From positions 62,016-126,015 of the forward strand of contig NZ_BDBH01000002.1 in the NCBI RefSeq assembly GCF_001612885.1: a stretch of 64,000 nucleotides of DNA, in the 5' to 3' direction. Positions 30,993 through 41,602 of this stretch are shown piece after piece. Made by a program: the position numbers and the translations under genes. This DNA is from Nocardia harenae NBRC 108248. Lineage in GTDB: Bacteria > Actinomycetota > Actinomycetes > Mycobacteriales > Mycobacteriaceae. Below the pieces are notes generated by a model. That model was not told where the DNA came from, searched no databases, and saw only the letters and a program-made list of their open reading frames with translations. How positions within the stretch are numbered: the stretch's first letter is position 1; every line of letters starts with the position of its first letter.

Positions 30993-32576
30993 GTGACCAA
31001 TACCGAGGCCGAGACACCGGCGATCGAGGTCCGCAATCCGGGCACCGGCGACCTGGTCGGCACCGTGCCGGACCAGACCGCCGACGAGGTGGCCGCGGCC
31101 GTCAGGGAGCTGCGGCTCTTCCAGCCCGAGTGGGAGGCCATCGGCGCCGACGGGCGCAAGGAATGGCTGATGAAGCTGCAGGACTGGATCATCGACAACA
31201 CCGAGCAGCTGGCCGACGTGTTGCAGTCGGAGACGAGCAAGCCGCGCGCCGACGCCCTCATCGACCCGGCCTTCGCCACCGACCTGATCGGCTTCTACGC
31301 GCGCCGCGCCGGCAAGTTCCTCGCCGACGACCACCCGTCCCCGCACAGCCCGCTGGCCCGGGTCAAGCGGCTGACCACGGTGTACTCGCCGTACCCGGTG
31401 GTCGGCGTGATCACCCCGTGGAACTTCCCGCTGGCCATGCCCGCGCTCGACGTGATCCCGGCGCTGGCCGCGGGTGCCGCGGTGGTGCTCAAGCCCTCCG
31501 AGGTCACCCCGCTGTCGGCGCTGGAGCTGGCCCGCGGCTGGGCCGAGATCGGCGCCCCTCCGGTCTTCGCGGTGGTCACCGGCGGCGGCGCGACCGGCGC
31601 CGCGGTGGTCGACAACGCCGACTACATCCAGTTCACCGGCTCCACCGCGACCGGGAAGAAGATCGCCGCGGCCTGCGTCGAACGCTTGGTGCCGTACAGC
31701 CTGGAGCTGGGCGGCAAGGACCCGGCGATCGTGCTGGCCGACGCCGACCTCGAGCGCGCCGCGCACGGCGTCGCCTTCGGCGGCATGTTCAACTCCGGGC
31801 AGGTCTGCATCTCGGTGGAGCGGGTCTACGTCGAGGCGCCGGTGTACGACGAGTTCGTCGCCAAGCTCACCGACGCGGTCGCGAACCTGCGGCAGGGGCT
31901 GGACGGCAGGGAGTCGAAGCACGACGTCGGCGGGCTGGCGAACGAGGCGCAGGTAGCCATCGTGCAGCGGCACATCGAGGAGGCGGTCGCCGCGGGCGCG
32001 ACGGTCGCCACCGGCGGCAGGCGCACCGGCCAGGGCACGCTCTTCCAGCCGACGGTGCTGCTCGACGTCGACCACTCCATGTCCTGCATCCGCGAGGAGA
32101 CCTTCGGCCCGACGCTGCCGGTGGTCAAGGTGGCCGACGAGGCGGAGGCGGTCCGGCTGGCCAACGACTCGCAGTACGGCCTCTCCGCCTCGGTCTGGAC
32201 CGGCGACAAGGCCCGCGGCGAGCGGGTGGCCAGGCAGCTGAACGCGGGCGCGGTGAACATCAACGACGTCTTCGCCAACCTCTTCAACTTCGCGCTGCCG
32301 ATGGGCGGCTGGAACCAGTCCGGCATCGGCGCGCGCTGGGGCGGCGCGGCAGGCGTGCGGAAGTACTGCAGGCAGAAGGCGATCACCACCCCGCTGCTGC
32401 CCACCACCCAGAAGGAACTGACCTGGTTCCCGTACCAGATGCCGAAGCTCATGGTCGCGCTCGGCGCCATGCGGGCGGCGGGCGCGCGCGGCAGGCGCCG
32501 CTTCGACCTGTCCACCGTGCGCAAGATCCAAGGAGGAGACAAGTGGGCACCGCCGTCCGCGGCAAGGTCGTCGTGA
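30993..32576 (+). CDS. Aldehyde dehydrogenase (succinic-semialdehyde dehydrogenase-like)
   Basis: NAD(P)-dependent oxidation of an aldehyde to the acid. The 527-residue protein has the general ALDH layout: PWNFPLAMP, KPSEVTPLSA, FTGSTATGKK, the catalytic base Glu in ELGGKDP and the nucleophile Cys in SGQVCISVERVYV. The C-terminus adds a WFPYQMPKLMVALGAMR tail, resembling the GabD2-type subgroup. GTG start 30993. The last 34 bp overlap the SDR gene, so the two enzymes are coupled and may act in sequence. The substrate is not evident. Confidence 0.9.
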   Translation: MTNTEAETPAIEVRNPGTGDLVGTVPDQTADEVAAAVRELRLFQPEWEAIGADGRKEWLMKLQDWIIDNTEQLADVLQSETSKPRADALIDPAFATDLIGFYARRAGKFLADDHPSPHSPLARVKRLTTVYSPYPVVGVITPWNFPLAMPALDVIPALAAGAAVVLKPSEVTPLSALELARGWAEIGAPPVFAVVTGGGATGAAVVDNADYIQFTGSTATGKKIAAACVERLVPYSLELGGKDPAIVLADADLERAAHGVAFGGMFNSGQVCISVERVYVEAPVYDEFVAKLTDAVANLRQGLDGRESKHDVGGLANEAQVAIVQRHIEEAVAAGATVATGGRRTGQGTLFQPTVLLDVDHSMSCIREETFGPTLPVVKVADEAEAVRLANDSQYGLSASVWTGDKARGERVARQLNAGAVNINDVFANLFNFALPMGGWNQSGIGARWGGAAGVRKYCRQKAITTPLLPTTQKELTWFPYQMPKLMVALGAMRAAGARGRRRFDLSTVRKIQGGDKWAPPSAARSS

Positions 32577-33370
32577 TCACCGGCGGGGCGCGCGGCATCG
32601 GCCTCGCGACCGCCCGCACGCTGCGCGAGCAGGGGGCCAGGATCGCGATCGGCGATATCGACGAGACCACGGTCAAGCAGTCCGGCACCGACCACGACTT
32701 CGAGGTCTACGGCAAGCTCGACGTCACCGACGCGGAGTCGTTCACCCGCTTCCTGGACGAGGTGGAGCGCGAACTCGGCCCGATCGACGTGCGGATCAAC
32801 AATGCCGGGATCATGCCCACCGGCCGGCTCGTGGACGAGCCGGACGCGCTCACCCGGCGCATCCTCGACATCAATGTCTACGGCGTGATCCTGGGCTCCA
32901 AGCTGGCGGCGGCCAGGATGCTGCCGCGCGGCAGCGGCCACGTCATCAATATCGCCTCGCTGGCCGGCGAATCGCACATCCCCGGGCTCGCCACCTACAA
33001 CGCCAGCAAGCACGCGGTGCTCGGCTTCACCGACACGCTGCGCGAGGAGTACCGGGGCACCGGGCTGCACTTCTCCTCGGTACTGCCGACGCTCACCAAC
33101 ACCGAGCTCGGCTCCGGGGTCAGCACGCCGAAGATCATGCCGCCCGCCGAGCCGGAGGACATCGCGGCGGCCATCGCCGCGCTGATCGTCAAGCCGAGGT
33201 CCAAGGTGCGGATCACGGCGGTGGCGGGGGCGATCTCCCGGATCGTCAATTTCCTGCCGGAGTCGGTCGGCGATGCCATCGCCCGCTCGCTCGGCGCCTC
33301 GCACACCTTCCTCGAGGATGTGGACAGCGACCGCCGTAAGGCATACGAGGATCGCGCCCGCAGCGTGTAG
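32543..33370 (+). CDS. Short-chain dehydrogenase/reductase
   Basis: A 275-residue classical SDR with the nucleotide motif TGGARGIG (about residues 15-22), NNAG, and the catalytic Ser-Tyr-Lys set (IASLAGESHIPGLATYNASK). The C-terminal region (ISRIVNFLPESVGDAIARSLG) resembles mycobacterial SDRs acting on lipids or terpenoids. The GTG at 32543 is fixed by a strong AGGAGGAGACAA ribosome-binding site within the ALDH gene. It shares the divergent promoter of the PucR regulator and ends 29 bp before a 36-bp palindrome. Confidence 0.92.
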   Translation: MGTAVRGKVVVITGGARGIGLATARTLREQGARIAIGDIDETTVKQSGTDHDFEVYGKLDVTDAESFTRFLDEVERELGPIDVRINNAGIMPTGRLVDEPDALTRRILDINVYGVILGSKLAAARMLPRGSGHVINIASLAGESHIPGLATYNASKHAVLGFTDTLREEYRGTGLHFSSVLPTLTNTELGSGVSTPKIMPPAEPEDIAAAIAALIVKPRSKVRITAVAGAISRIVNFLPESVGDAIARSLGASHTFLEDVDSDRRKAYEDRARSV

Positions 33371-33738
33371 CGCCTGCCCGGCGGCCTTGACACGGGCCAC
33401 GCAGCACTCTGTGATATATATCACAGAGTGCTGCGCCACTCCGGCTGAGGCATCACATCATCGGACGTCACTGCCCGATCGCCCGATTCGCGCGCCGGTC
33501 GCGGCCTTGCACGAGCGACACTGCCGGTTTTCACATTCCGCCTGGTCACACCGGTGCGCGATCGAGCCGAGTTGGACGGAAGTCCGAATGCCCGCAATTC
33601 GCTCGGCTCGGCATGCGAGAGACCGATCCACGCCATATGCTGTAACTAACAAACCTGACGACTGTTTTTCTGCGCCAGTTCAGACTTCGAGGCTCGATTA
33701 GGCTGGAAATCGGACAGCGATTCTGATAGCAAAGAGCT
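33371..33738. other. AT-enriched intergenic region between SDR and LysR genes
   Basis: 368 bp with clearly lower GC than its surroundings. It holds a perfect 36-bp palindrome (33400-33435) and the LysR promoter near the right end (around 33650-33735). No coding region was identified; the small open frames on both strands read through the palindrome and look random. Confidence 0.55.
33400..33435. promoter_or_regulatory. 36-bp perfect palindrome with GTGATATATATCAC core
   Basis: GCAGCACTCTGTGATAT is immediately followed by its exact complement, with one more C-G pair outside. The inner TGTGATATATATCACA looks like a dimeric regulator operator. As a hairpin with no loop it could also end the ALDH/SDR transcript, but there is no T-run. 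Confidence 0.6.
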
Positions 33739-34626
33739 ATGGACCCGCACTTGCGCGATCTGCGGTATTTCGTCGCCGTCGCTGAGGAATTGCATTTCAC
33801 GAACGCCGCTCAGCGGCTGCACATCGCACAGCCCACGCTGTCGCGGCAGATCCGTCAGCTGGAACGCCAGCTCGACGTGGTGCTCTTCGATCGCAATCAG
33901 CGCAGCGTCGCGCTGACCGTCGCGGGCAAGGAGCTGCTCGACGGCGCCCGCAAGATTCTCGAACTCTGGGAGAACACCAACGCCTCGCTGCAGGAGGCGG
34001 GTGAGGTGCTGCGGGTCGGGATCCAGTCGGCGCTCGGCCGCGGGCTGCTCAACGAGCTGGAGTCGGCGAGCGGGCACCGGCTCGCGCTGCACGCCGCCTC
34101 CTGGACCGACGGCTCCAGCGGGCTCGCGGGCAGGCAGGCCGATCTGGCGCTGGTCTGGCTCCCGCTCCCCGACCCGAACCGGTACCGCTGGCAGGTGCTG
34201 CGCAGCGAGCCGCGCTGGGTGCTGCTGCCGGAGACGCACCCGCTCGCCGATCGGGACCGGATCGAGTTCTCCGACATCGCCGACGAGATCTTCGTCGCGC
34301 TGCCCGCCGAGGCGGGCGCGGTGCGCGACTTCTGGGTCGGCAACGACGCCAGGCACGGCCGCCAGGCCAGGATCGGCGCCGAGGCGACCACCCCGGAGGA
34401 CCGGCTGGAGGCGGTGAGCCTCGGCCTCGGGGTCTGCCTGCTCGCCGAGAACAATGTGCCGATGTACCGCTGGCCCGGGCTGGCGGCGCGGCCGGTGGCC
34501 GGGCTGCCGCCGTGCGAGCTCGCGGTGGCCTGGCGGGCCGACGACTCCCGCCCGACCATCCTGGAGTTCGCGGCGCGGGCCACCGAGGGTGGCTTCGCGG
34601 GACGGCCGGCGGCGCTGGCGGGGTGA
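33739..34626 (+). CDS. LysR-family transcriptional regulator
   Basis: A 295-residue LysR protein: N-terminal winged helix (LRYFVAVAEELHFTNAAQRL, AQPTLSRQIRQLE, VLFDRNQRSVALT) and a periplasmic-binding-like effector domain. The effector domain is unusually short, ending near residue 290. There is no divergent gene; the next upstream gene is the SDR. AAAGAGC precedes ATG 33739. Targets unknown. Confidence 0.9.
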   Translation: MDPHLRDLRYFVAVAEELHFTNAAQRLHIAQPTLSRQIRQLERQLDVVLFDRNQRSVALTVAGKELLDGARKILELWENTNASLQEAGEVLRVGIQSALGRGLLNELESASGHRLALHAASWTDGSSGLAGRQADLALVWLPLPDPNRYRWQVLRSEPRWVLLPETHPLADRDRIEFSDIADEIFVALPAEAGAVRDFWVGNDARHGRQARIGAEATTPEDRLEAVSLGLGVCLLAENNVPMYRWPGLAARPVAGLPPCELAVAWRADDSRPTILEFAARATEGGFAGRPAALAG

Positions 34627-34785
34627 TCCGCGCGCGAGCGCGATAAGCTTTTCCCGGGCTCAATTCCCGCCCGGCGCCCGCCCCCGGGCGCGCGGGTAAC
34701 CCCGGGCAGGGGCATCGGAGCAGGGCCATCCCAGCCGTGGCAGCCCACCGGGCAGCGCCACCGGAACAGAAGGCCGTCGAGACGT

Positions 34786-37227
34786 ATGAGCGCCGATTCG
34801 CAACCGAACCCCGGGCTCGGGACGGGGCCGACGGGCGGTACCAACACCGACACCAGGGTCGCTGCCTTCGTCGCCGCCTGGGAGTCGGCGGTGCTCGCCG
34901 CCGCAGGCCCGCCGGTGCTCGCCGAGTACCTGCCGGACGCCGCCACCCTGCGCCGCGAAGCGCTGATCGATCTGATCCGCGTCGATCTGTGGGAGCGCTG
35001 GGTCGGGCGCAGCGCCGCCGAGCACACCCGCAAGCATCTGCGCGAATACTGCGGCGAGTTCGACGAGCTCGATCCGGCCGCGCTGCCCGCCGAGCTGATC
35101 TACGAGGAGTTCGTGATCCGCAGGCACAGCGGCGAACGGCTCGACCCGAACCAGTGCCTCAGCGAGCACCCGGCGCAGGCGAGCGCGCTGCGCGCGCTGC
35201 TCAATGCCGACGACCCGGACCAGAGCACCCGCAGGGCCGACCCGGACCCCGATCTGGACTCGGATGCCACCCGAGCGGTGAACCAGGAGACGGTGCTGCA
35301 TCGTTATACCCCCGTGCCCCGAGGTGACCTGACCGGAACCGCGACCGCCCTCCCGAGCACGCCATCGACCGGCGTTTCCGACACGGGCCGCCTGGACATA
35401 CTCGATCGCATCGAGGTCGGGCGGCGCATCGACGACTTCGACCTGCTCACCGGGCTCGGCAGCGGCGCCTTCGCGCGGGTCTTCCTGGCCCGCCAGCGGT
35501 CGCTGCAGCGGCTCGTCGCGGTGAAGATCTCCGCCGACCACGGCACCGAGCCGCAGACCCTGGCCCAGCTGGACCACGACTACATCGTCCGGGTCTTCGA
35601 CCAGCGGCTGCTCGACACCGAGCCGGGCGATCGGGCGGTGCGGCGGCTGCGCCTGCTCTACATGCAGTTCCTGCCCGGCGGCACGCTGCTCGGGGTGCTG
35701 CGCTGGGTGCGCGCCACCCCGGAGGCCGACCGCACCGGGCAACTGCTGCTGGACGCGGTGGACGCGGCCATGGAGGAGAAGGGCGAGATCCGGCCGACCG
35801 ACTCCAGCGTCAGGGCCGAGATCGCCGCGCTGAGCTGGCCGGAGACGGTGGCCTGGCTGGGCAGGCGGCTGGCCGAGGCGCTGGACTACGCCGCCGAGCA
35901 CGGAGTGCTGCACCGCGACGTCAAACCGGCCAATGTGCTGCTCACCGCCGAGGCGGTGCCGAAGCTGGCCGACTTCAACATCAGCTTCAGCCGCAATGTG
36001 GAGGGCACGAGCCCGGTCGCCTACTTCGGCGGCTCGCTGGCCTACATGTCGCCGGAGCAGCTGGAGGCCTGCCACCCCGGCATGGACCGCACCGCCGCCG
36101 ACCTAGACACCCGCAGCGACATCTACTCGCTCGGCGTGGTGCTGTGGGAGCTGCTCACCGGCGCCAAGCCGTTCGACGACAGCACCGCGGAGGCCGACGG
36201 CCACGGCGACGACACCACCTTCGAGGCCATGCTGGAGCGCCGCGTCCGCGGCCTGGAGCCCACCGCGCTGAACCGGGTGCCGCCCGGCACCCCGACCGCG
36301 CTGCTCCGCATCCTGCGCACCTGCCTCGACCCGGACCGGGACCGGCGCTGGTCCACCGGGGCCAACCTGGCCAAGCAGTTCGAGCTGTGCCTTGACCCGA
36401 GGGCGCGGGAGCTGGTCGACCCGGCACCGGAGAGCTGGCGGGTCCGGCTGCGGACCTGGATGATCCCGGTGCTGACGATCGCGGTCGGGGTGCCGAACGT
36501 GCTCGCCTCGCTCTACAACATCCACCACAACCAGAACCTGATCGTGGCGCGGCTCACCGAGGAGGCGCAGCGCACCTTCACCGCCGCCACCGGGACAGTG
36601 AACGCGGTCTTCTTCCCGCTCGGCTTCCTGCTACTGGTGTACCTGTCGCGGACCATCGTCTCGGTGCCACCGGGGCTGCGGCGCGGGCGCAGGTACGACG
36701 TGGCTACGCTCCGCCGGGCCAGGGACCAGACGCTCGCCTTCGGCGACCGCGCGGTGGTGATCCCCTTCACCATGTGGGTGATCGCCGGGATCACCTTCCC
36801 GTTCACGCTCTGGCTCGCCACCGGCGATATCGACGGCGGGGCGGTGGTGCACTTCCTCGCCTCACTGGTGGTGTGCGGCGCGATCGCCGTCTCGTACCCG
36901 TTCTTCCTCGCCAATTTCTACCTGGTGCGCTGCATCTACCCGATCTTCCTCCGGCACGGCGCGGTGGACGAGGGCGACGCGGTGCGGCTGCGCGGGCTGG
37001 CCCGGCGCAGCACCCGCTACCTGGCGGTGGCCGCCTCGGTGCCGCTGCTCGCGGTGGCCGGGGTGACCTTCCTACCACCGCAGGACATCCCCTCGGTGAT
37101 CGTGGCCGTGCGGGTGCTCTGCGTCGGCGGCATCGTCGCCTTCATCGGCTCCTACGTGCTGTTCCGCGCGCTGGAGGCGGATCTGAAGGCGCTGGAGCGG
37201 GTGGTGGCCCCCACCGAACCGGACTAG
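34786..37227 (+). CDS. Large transmembrane Ser/Thr protein kinase, planctomycete-like
   Basis: An 813-residue protein. Residues 25-140 form a helical region with [21 protein letters not shown] and [12 protein letters not shown] segments, like the domain in front of planctomycete kinases. Kinase domain about 218-490: [10 protein letters not shown] loop, Lys247 in [14 protein letters not shown] (Asp378, Asn383), DFN at 396-398 instead of [14 protein letters not shown], and [16 protein letters not shown] 40-residue insert sits at about 305-350. The C-terminus has about six transmembrane segments (residues 555-800), not the PASTA-type sensor seen in PknB. Start ATG 34786. The stop shares CTAG with hpt. 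Confidence 0.9.
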   Translation: MSADSQPNPGLGTGPTGGTNTDTRVAAFVAAWESAVLAAAGPPVLAEYLPDAATLRREALIDLIRVDLWERWVGRSAAEHTRKHLREYCGEFDELDPAALPAELIYEEFVIRRHSGERLDPNQCLSEHPAQASALRALLNADDPDQSTRRADPDPDLDSDATRAVNQETVLHRYTPVPRGDLTGTATALPSTPSTGVSDTGRLDILDRIEVGRRIDDFDLLTGLGSGAFARVFLARQRSLQRLVAVKISADHGTEPQTLAQLDHDYIVRVFDQRLLDTEPGDRAVRRLRLLYMQFLPGGTLLGVLRWVRATPEADRTGQLLLDAVDAAMEEKGEIRPTDSSVRAEIAALSWPETVAWLGRRLAEALDYAAEHGVLHRDVKPANVLLTAEAVPKLADFNISFSRNVEGTSPVAYFGGSLAYMSPEQLEACHPGMDRTAADLDTRSDIYSLGVVLWELLTGAKPFDDSTAEADGHGDDTTFEAMLERRVRGLEPTALNRVPPGTPTALLRILRTCLDPDRDRRWSTGANLAKQFELCLDPRARELVDPAPESWRVRLRTWMIPVLTIAVGVPNVLASLYNIHHNQNLIVARLTEEAQRTFTAATGTVNAVFFPLGFLLLVYLSRTIVSVPPGLRRGRRYDVATLRRARDQTLAFGDRAVVIPFTMWVIAGITFPFTLWLATGDIDGGAVVHFLASLVVCGAIAVSYPFFLANFYLVRCIYPIFLRHGAVDEGDAVRLRGLARRSTRYLAVAASVPLLAVAGVTFLPPQDIPSVIVAVRVLCVGGIVAFIGSYVLFRALEADLKALERVVAPTEPD

Positions 37228-37817
37228 TTGCCGCCGTAGACCTTCGAGTCGAGCAGGCCGATGTAGGGCAGGTCGCGGTAGCGCTCGGCGTAGTCGAGGC
37301 CGTAGCCGACGACGAAGTCGTTGGGGATGTCGAAGCCGACCATGGCGACGTCGACCTTGGTGCGCAGCGCGTCCGGCTTGCGCAGCAGCGTGACCACCTC
37401 GAGCGAGGCGGGGTTGCGGGTGGAGAGGTTGCGCTTGAGCCAGGAGAGCGTGAGGCCGGAGTCGATGATGTCCTCGACGATCAGCACGTTCCGGCCCGCG
37501 ATGTCCTTGTCCAGATCCTTGAGGATGCGCACCACGCCGGAGGACGAGGTGGAGGAGCCGTAGGAGGAGACGGCCATGAACTCCATCTGGGTGGGGATCG
37601 GCAGCGCCTTCGCCAGGTCGGTCATGAAGAAGATCGCGCCCTTGAGCACGCCGACCAGCAGGAGGTCGCCCTCGGGGGCGCCGGCTGGGAACCGCTCGGC
37701 GATCCGCTCGGCCAGTTCCTTCGTCTTCGTGGCGATTTCTTCCTCGGTGATCAGCACCGAGGCGATGTCGTCCCCGTACACGTCCGTTGGTGTCCTTCCG
37801 TGTCGATCACGGACCAT
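37224..37817 (-). CDS. hpt: Hypoxanthine phosphoribosyltransferase
   Basis: Purine salvage: forms IMP or GMP from the free base and PRPP. Up to 197 residues with the PRPP loop [28 protein letters not shown] and [16 protein letters not shown] motifs. Matches Rv3624c in position, next to tilS. ATG 37817 overlaps the tilS end by 11 bp. The stop codon overlaps the kinase stop in a shared CTAG. Confidence 0.95.
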   Translation of the reverse strand: MVRDRHGRTPTDVYGDDIASVLITEEEIATKTKELAERIAERFPAGAPEGDLLLVGVLKGAIFFMTDLAKALPIPTQMEFMAVSSYGSSTSSSGVVRILKDLDKDIAGRNVLIVEDIIDSGLTLSWLKRNLSTRNPASLEVVTLLRKPDALRTKVDVAMVGFDIPNDFVVGYGLDYAERYRDLPYIGLLDSKVYGGN

Positions 37818-39051
37818 CCGCCCGGCCGCGGAGCCGCAGGGTCAGCCTGCCATGCTCCCTGGCGACCACCAACCGGCGGGCCGGGGTTCCGCCGCCGACC
37901 GCGACCGCTCCCTGCCCGCGCCAGCGCACGACCAGCGTCTCCACCGCGCGCAGGGTGGTGTCGCCGGGGGCGCGGGCGCCCGCTTCCAGGAGCCAGGAGC
38001 GGATCGCCCTGCGCCGGAGCGCCGCGGGCGCCGCTGCGAGCGGGGGCACCTCGAGGTCGGGGTGCGGGCCGGTGCCCGGGGTGCGGGCGGTGGTCAGCAA
38101 CTCCGCGGCGAGGGCATCGAGGACGGCGGTGTCCTCGCGGAGCTGCGCCGCCGTGCGGGCGAGCGCCGCCGCGACGCCGCCGCCGAGGACGTCCTCCAGG
38201 AGCGGGAGCACCTCGTGGCGCAGCCGGACCCGGGTGAACTCGGGGGCGGAGTTGTGCGGGTCGACGTGCGGCCGCAGGTTCAGATCGGCACAGAGGCGCA
38301 CGGTGTCGGTGCGGCGCACCGCGAGCAGCGGGCGGCCCCAGGGCGGGCTGTGCGGGGCCATGCCGCGCAGCGAGCGCGGGCCGGAGCCGCGGGCCAGGCC
38401 GAGGAGGACGGTTTCGGCCTGGTCGTCCAGGGTGTGGGCCAGGAGTACCTCGCGCCCGGCGCGGGCCCCGTCCAGGGCGGCGTAGCGCGCGGCGCGCGCG
38501 GCGGCCTCCATCCCGCCGGGGCCGGTCACCTCGACGGGCAGCACGGTGGCCGATGCGCACCCGAGCTCCAGCGCGGCCTGCGCCGCGGCTTCCGCGATCC
38601 GCCCCGACCCCGCCTGCAACTGGTGATCCACCACCAGCGCGTGCACCGCCCCCGCCTCGGCGACGGCCGCCGCGGTCAGCGCCAGCGAATCGGCGCCCCC
38701 CGAAAGCGCGACGGCCACCTCGGCATCCGGCGCCGAGTACGCCCTCAGCCAGTCGCGAACCGACCGTCGCAGGACCAGAGCGGCGTCGGTCTCCGGCAGC
38801 GGAGGCGGGGCGGTACGCTGCCCACGCGCGGCCCGGACGCTCGCGGGTGATGGGGGCGCGACGCGGCTCCGGTCCGGCGCACCGCCGCGTCCCGATTCGG
38901 ATCCGGAGGCGCTGCCCGAGCCGGGAGCGCCCGGCTCACCACGGCCACCCGCGGGGCCGGATCGCAGGGCACCCGCGCCGGGGCCGCTCGGCGCACCGCC
39001 GCCGGCCGGGGTCCGGGCCGGAGCCCCGGAGACGCCCCTATCCGAGCACAC
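37807..39051 (-). CDS. tilS: tRNA(Ile)-lysidine synthetase
   Basis: Modifies C34 of tRNA-Ile(CAU) to lysidine. The PP-loop motif [11 protein letters not shown] is clear, followed by [35 protein letters not shown] and a C-terminal TilS substrate-binding region. The gene ends inside the hpt start. The start is uncertain: GTG 39051 gives 414 residues, with about 85 N-terminal Gly/Pro/Ser/Arg-rich residues not expected in TilS. No good start codon was found nearer the domain. It overlaps the zincin gene end by 14 bp. Confidence 0.88.
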   Translation of the reverse strand: MCSDRGVSGAPARTPAGGGAPSGPGAGALRSGPAGGRGEPGAPGSGSASGSESGRGGAPDRSRVAPPSPASVRAARGQRTAPPPLPETDAALVLRRSVRDWLRAYSAPDAEVAVALSGGADSLALTAAAVAEAGAVHALVVDHQLQAGSGRIAEAAAQAALELGCASATVLPVEVTGPGGMEAAARAARYAALDGARAGREVLLAHTLDDQAETVLLGLARGSGPRSLRGMAPHSPPWGRPLLAVRRTDTVRLCADLNLRPHVDPHNSAPEFTRVRLRHEVLPLLEDVLGGGVAAALARTAAQLREDTAVLDALAAELLTTARTPGTGPHPDLEVPPLAAAPAALRRRAIRSWLLEAGARAPGDTTLRAVETLVVRWRGQGAVAVGGGTPARRLVVAREHGRLTLRLRGRADGP

Positions 39052-40132
39052 GGGCGACCCAACGCCCCGGTTCCGCGATCTCGTCGGGCAGCGGCAGCGT
39101 GCTCTCGTCGGTCCAGACGGCATTGAAGCGGGCGGTGCCGACCGTGGCCACCACCTCGTCGACGAACTTCTTCCCGCGCACGTACTGCGCCAGCTTGGCG
39201 TCGACGCCGAGCAGCGCGCGCAGCACCCGCTGCACCGGGTTCACCGCGCGCTTGCGGCGCTTGTCGAAGGCGGCGCGGATCTGCTCCACGCTCGGCACCA
39301 CGGCGGGGCCGACCGCGTCCATGACGTGGTCCGCGTGCCCCTCCAGCAGGGTGCCGAGGACGAGCAGCCGGTCCAGCGCCGCGCGCTGCTCGGGCGCCTG
39401 GGAGGCGCGCAGCAGCCCGATCACGCCCCGGTCGGCGGGGTCGTCCGACCCGGTGCCGCCGCGCCTGCGCCGCACCTCGGTGAGCAGCCTGCCGATGAGC
39501 TCCCCCGGCGGCTCGTCGGCGGCAGCGCCGAGCACCTCGACATTGCCGCGCATGTACTCGGCCAGCCACGGCGCCGAGGAGAACTGCACCCGGTGCGTCA
39601 CCTCGTGCAGGCAGACCCAGAGCCGGAAGTCGCTCGGCGAGACCCGCAGCGCGCGCTCCACCGCCATGATGTTCGGCGCGACCAGCAGCAGCGTGCCGTC
39701 CTCGCCGGTGAAGGGGTCGTACTGGCCGAGGATGGCGGTGGAGAGCAGCGCGAGCATGGCTCCGGCCTGCACCCCGGCGGGTTTGCCCGTGAACCGGCCG
39801 CCGCCGGCCGCACCGTCCGGCCCGTCGGTGAGCTGGGCCATGGAGGCGGCGGCGGCCTCGATCCAGCCGGGCCGGTCCACGATCCGGGCCGAGGGCACCG
39901 GTCGGTCGTCGAGCAGCATGCTGACCTCGCGCACCGGCCCCTCGGCCCGCCGCGATGCCTCGGCCAGCTCGCTGACCACCTGCTGCGCCGAGTAGCGGGA
40001 GGTGCGCGGCCCGGCGGGCACCAGCGCGCCGCCGGTGCGGGCGGCGAGCCGCCAGTCCACACTCCCGGACAGCGGGGAACGCGGCTTCGCCTCGACCAGG
40101 CCGACGTCGGCCCCGTTGGATCCTTCGCTCAT
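39038..40132 (-). CDS. Zinc-dependent metalloprotease-like protein (TIGR03624/DUF2342)
   Basis: A 364-residue protein matching the actinobacterial family sometimes labelled coenzyme F420 biosynthesis-associated, seen as Rv3626c. A zinc-protease-type HEVTHRVQF motif lies near residue 175, with a second conserved EGHADHVMD helix. This makes it a putative metallopeptidase. The F420 label comes from genome co-occurrence, not from a shown reaction. ATG 40132, or GTG 40141 three codons earlier. Lies just after dacB. Confidence 0.9.
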   Translation of the reverse strand: MSEGSNGADVGLVEAKPRSPLSGSVDWRLAARTGGALVPAGPRTSRYSAQQVVSELAEASRRAEGPVREVSMLLDDRPVPSARIVDRPGWIEAAAASMAQLTDGPDGAAGGGRFTGKPAGVQAGAMLALLSTAILGQYDPFTGEDGTLLLVAPNIMAVERALRVSPSDFRLWVCLHEVTHRVQFSSAPWLAEYMRGNVEVLGAAADEPPGELIGRLLTEVRRRRGGTGSDDPADRGVIGLLRASQAPEQRAALDRLLVLGTLLEGHADHVMDAVGPAVVPSVEQIRAAFDKRRKRAVNPVQRVLRALLGVDAKLAQYVRGKKFVDEVVATVGTARFNAVWTDESTLPLPDEIAEPGRWVARVLG

Positions 40133-40144
40133 CTCACCCACCCG

Positions 40145-41602
40145 TCAGGAGCAGCCACAGTTGCGCAGTGTGCCTGCGATGGCGTCGAGTGCGGGCCGGC
40201 TCACCTCCGGTGGCCGGTCGTTCGACATCAGCGCGAACGTCAGCACGCGCCCATCGCGATCGAGCACATACCCGACCAACGCGCTGGCGACCGAGAGAGT
40301 TCCGGTCTTGGCCCTGACCCAGCCCGCGCCCACCGGATCGCCGCCGGTGTACCGGCTCGCCAGCGAGCCGGTGGCGCCGGCGACCGGCAGCGTGTCGAGC
40401 AGCGGCGCCAGCTTCGCCGCGAGCGCGCCGCTCTCCGGCTGCGCGCTCGTCCCCGCCGGTCGCACCACGGCGTCCCCGGTGGGCTCGGCGGCGGCGGTGA
40501 GCACGGCGGCGAGCGCGCGGGCGGGCGCCCGGTCGTCCACCGAGAGCCCGCTGGTGTCGTGCAGGGTCACCCCGGTGAGGTCGAACCCGGCCTCGGTGAG
40601 CACGGCGCGCACCGCGGTGGCCGCGCCGTCGAAGCTCTGCGGCAGCCCGCGCGCGGCGGCCACCTCCCGGCCCACCGTCTCGGCGAGCACATTGTCCGAC
40701 CACACCATGAGCTGCCTGAGCCGGTCGCGCAGCGGCGCCGAGCGCACGCTCGCCAGCTCGGCCGCGCCCGGCGCGGCGGTGCCGAGTTCGACCTTCGCCG
40801 GGTCGATGCCGAGCTGGGTGGCGAGCTGCCGCCCCGCGTCCAGCGCCGGGGTGGTGCTGCGCGGCGCGTACTCGACCAGCGGGTCGAGCCTGCCGCCGTC
40901 GATCATCACCGGCTCCAGCGGCGCGATCGAGCCGCCGGGGATATCGGCCGGGTCCCAGCCCTTCGCCATGGTCGGCCCGGTGTAGACCGAGGTGTCGACC
41001 ACGATGGTGTCGATGCCGCGGCCCCGCAGCCCGGCCGCCAGGTCGGCGAGCCTGGCCGCGCCGGGGTAGTAACCCTTGCCGTCCGGCCTTGCGGTGATCG
41101 TCGGGTCGCCCGCGGCGACGAGCACCGCCTCGTTCGGCGCGGCCCCGGCGACCACCCGCGTGGTGACCCGGCTGTCCGCGGGCAGCGCGAGCAGCGCGGC
41201 GGCGGTGGTCAGCACCTTGAGCGTGGAGGACGGGATCATCGGGGTGTCCGGGGTGCCGCTCCACAGCACCGCCCCGCTGTCCGCGTCGGTCACCTGGCCG
41301 GAGAAGGCGCCGAGGTCGGGGTTGGCGACCACCCCGGCGAGCGCCGCCCCGATGCCGCCGGCGCTGGGGGCGGCGGCGTTCGAGGGCGCCGGATCGATCT
41401 TCGGGTCCACCGTCACCGTGGCGGGCGGCGCCGCGACGGTCAGCCCGCCGTGCCGGAACTCCGGCGTCCACGGCTGCACGATGAGCGCCACCGACGCCAC
41501 CATGGAGACCAGCACGACCAGCGCCAACCCCGCCCAGAGCCGGGTGCGGCGGCGGCGCCGCGCGGCCAGCTCGCCGGTGTTCCTGTTGTTCCCGCCCGTC
41601 AC
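40145..41602 (-). CDS. dacB: D-alanyl-D-alanine carboxypeptidase, PBP4 type
   Basis: Cell-wall peptidase that trims or cleaves peptidoglycan cross-links (Rv3627c-like, S13 family). The 485-residue protein has an N-terminal membrane anchor (residues 20-40). Active-site motifs are SxxK (SSTLK), SDN (WSDNVLAE) and KTG (AKTGTLS). GTG 41602 is chosen from its GGAGGAG ribosome-binding site 10 bases upstream; the open frame beyond would run into the ppa promoter. Divergent from ppa. Confidence 0.92.
   Translation of the reverse strand: MTGGNNRNTGELAARRRRRTRLWAGLALVVLVSMVASVALIVQPWTPEFRHGGLTVAAPPATVTVDPKIDPAPSNAAAPSAGGIGAALAGVVANPDLGAFSGQVTDADSGAVLWSGTPDTPMIPSSTLKVLTTAAALLALPADSRVTTRVVAGAAPNEAVLVAAGDPTITARPDGKGYYPGAARLADLAAGLRGRGIDTIVVDTSVYTGPTMAKGWDPADIPGGSIAPLEPVMIDGGRLDPLVEYAPRSTTPALDAGRQLATQLGIDPAKVELGTAAPGAAELASVRSAPLRDRLRQLMVWSDNVLAETVGREVAAARGLPQSFDGAATAVRAVLTEAGFDLTGVTLHDTSGLSVDDRAPARALAAVLTAAAEPTGDAVVRPAGTSAQPESGALAAKLAPLLDTLPVAGATGSLASRYTGGDPVGAGWVRAKTGTLSVASALVGYVLDRDGRVLTFALMSNDRPPEVSRPALDAIAGTLRNCGCS

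Noticed and set aside
39038..40132. Calling the Rv3626c-like protein an F420 biosynthesis enzyme
   Set aside because: The label rests on genome co-occurrence; the visible motif is HExxH, so a metalloprotease-like description is safer.
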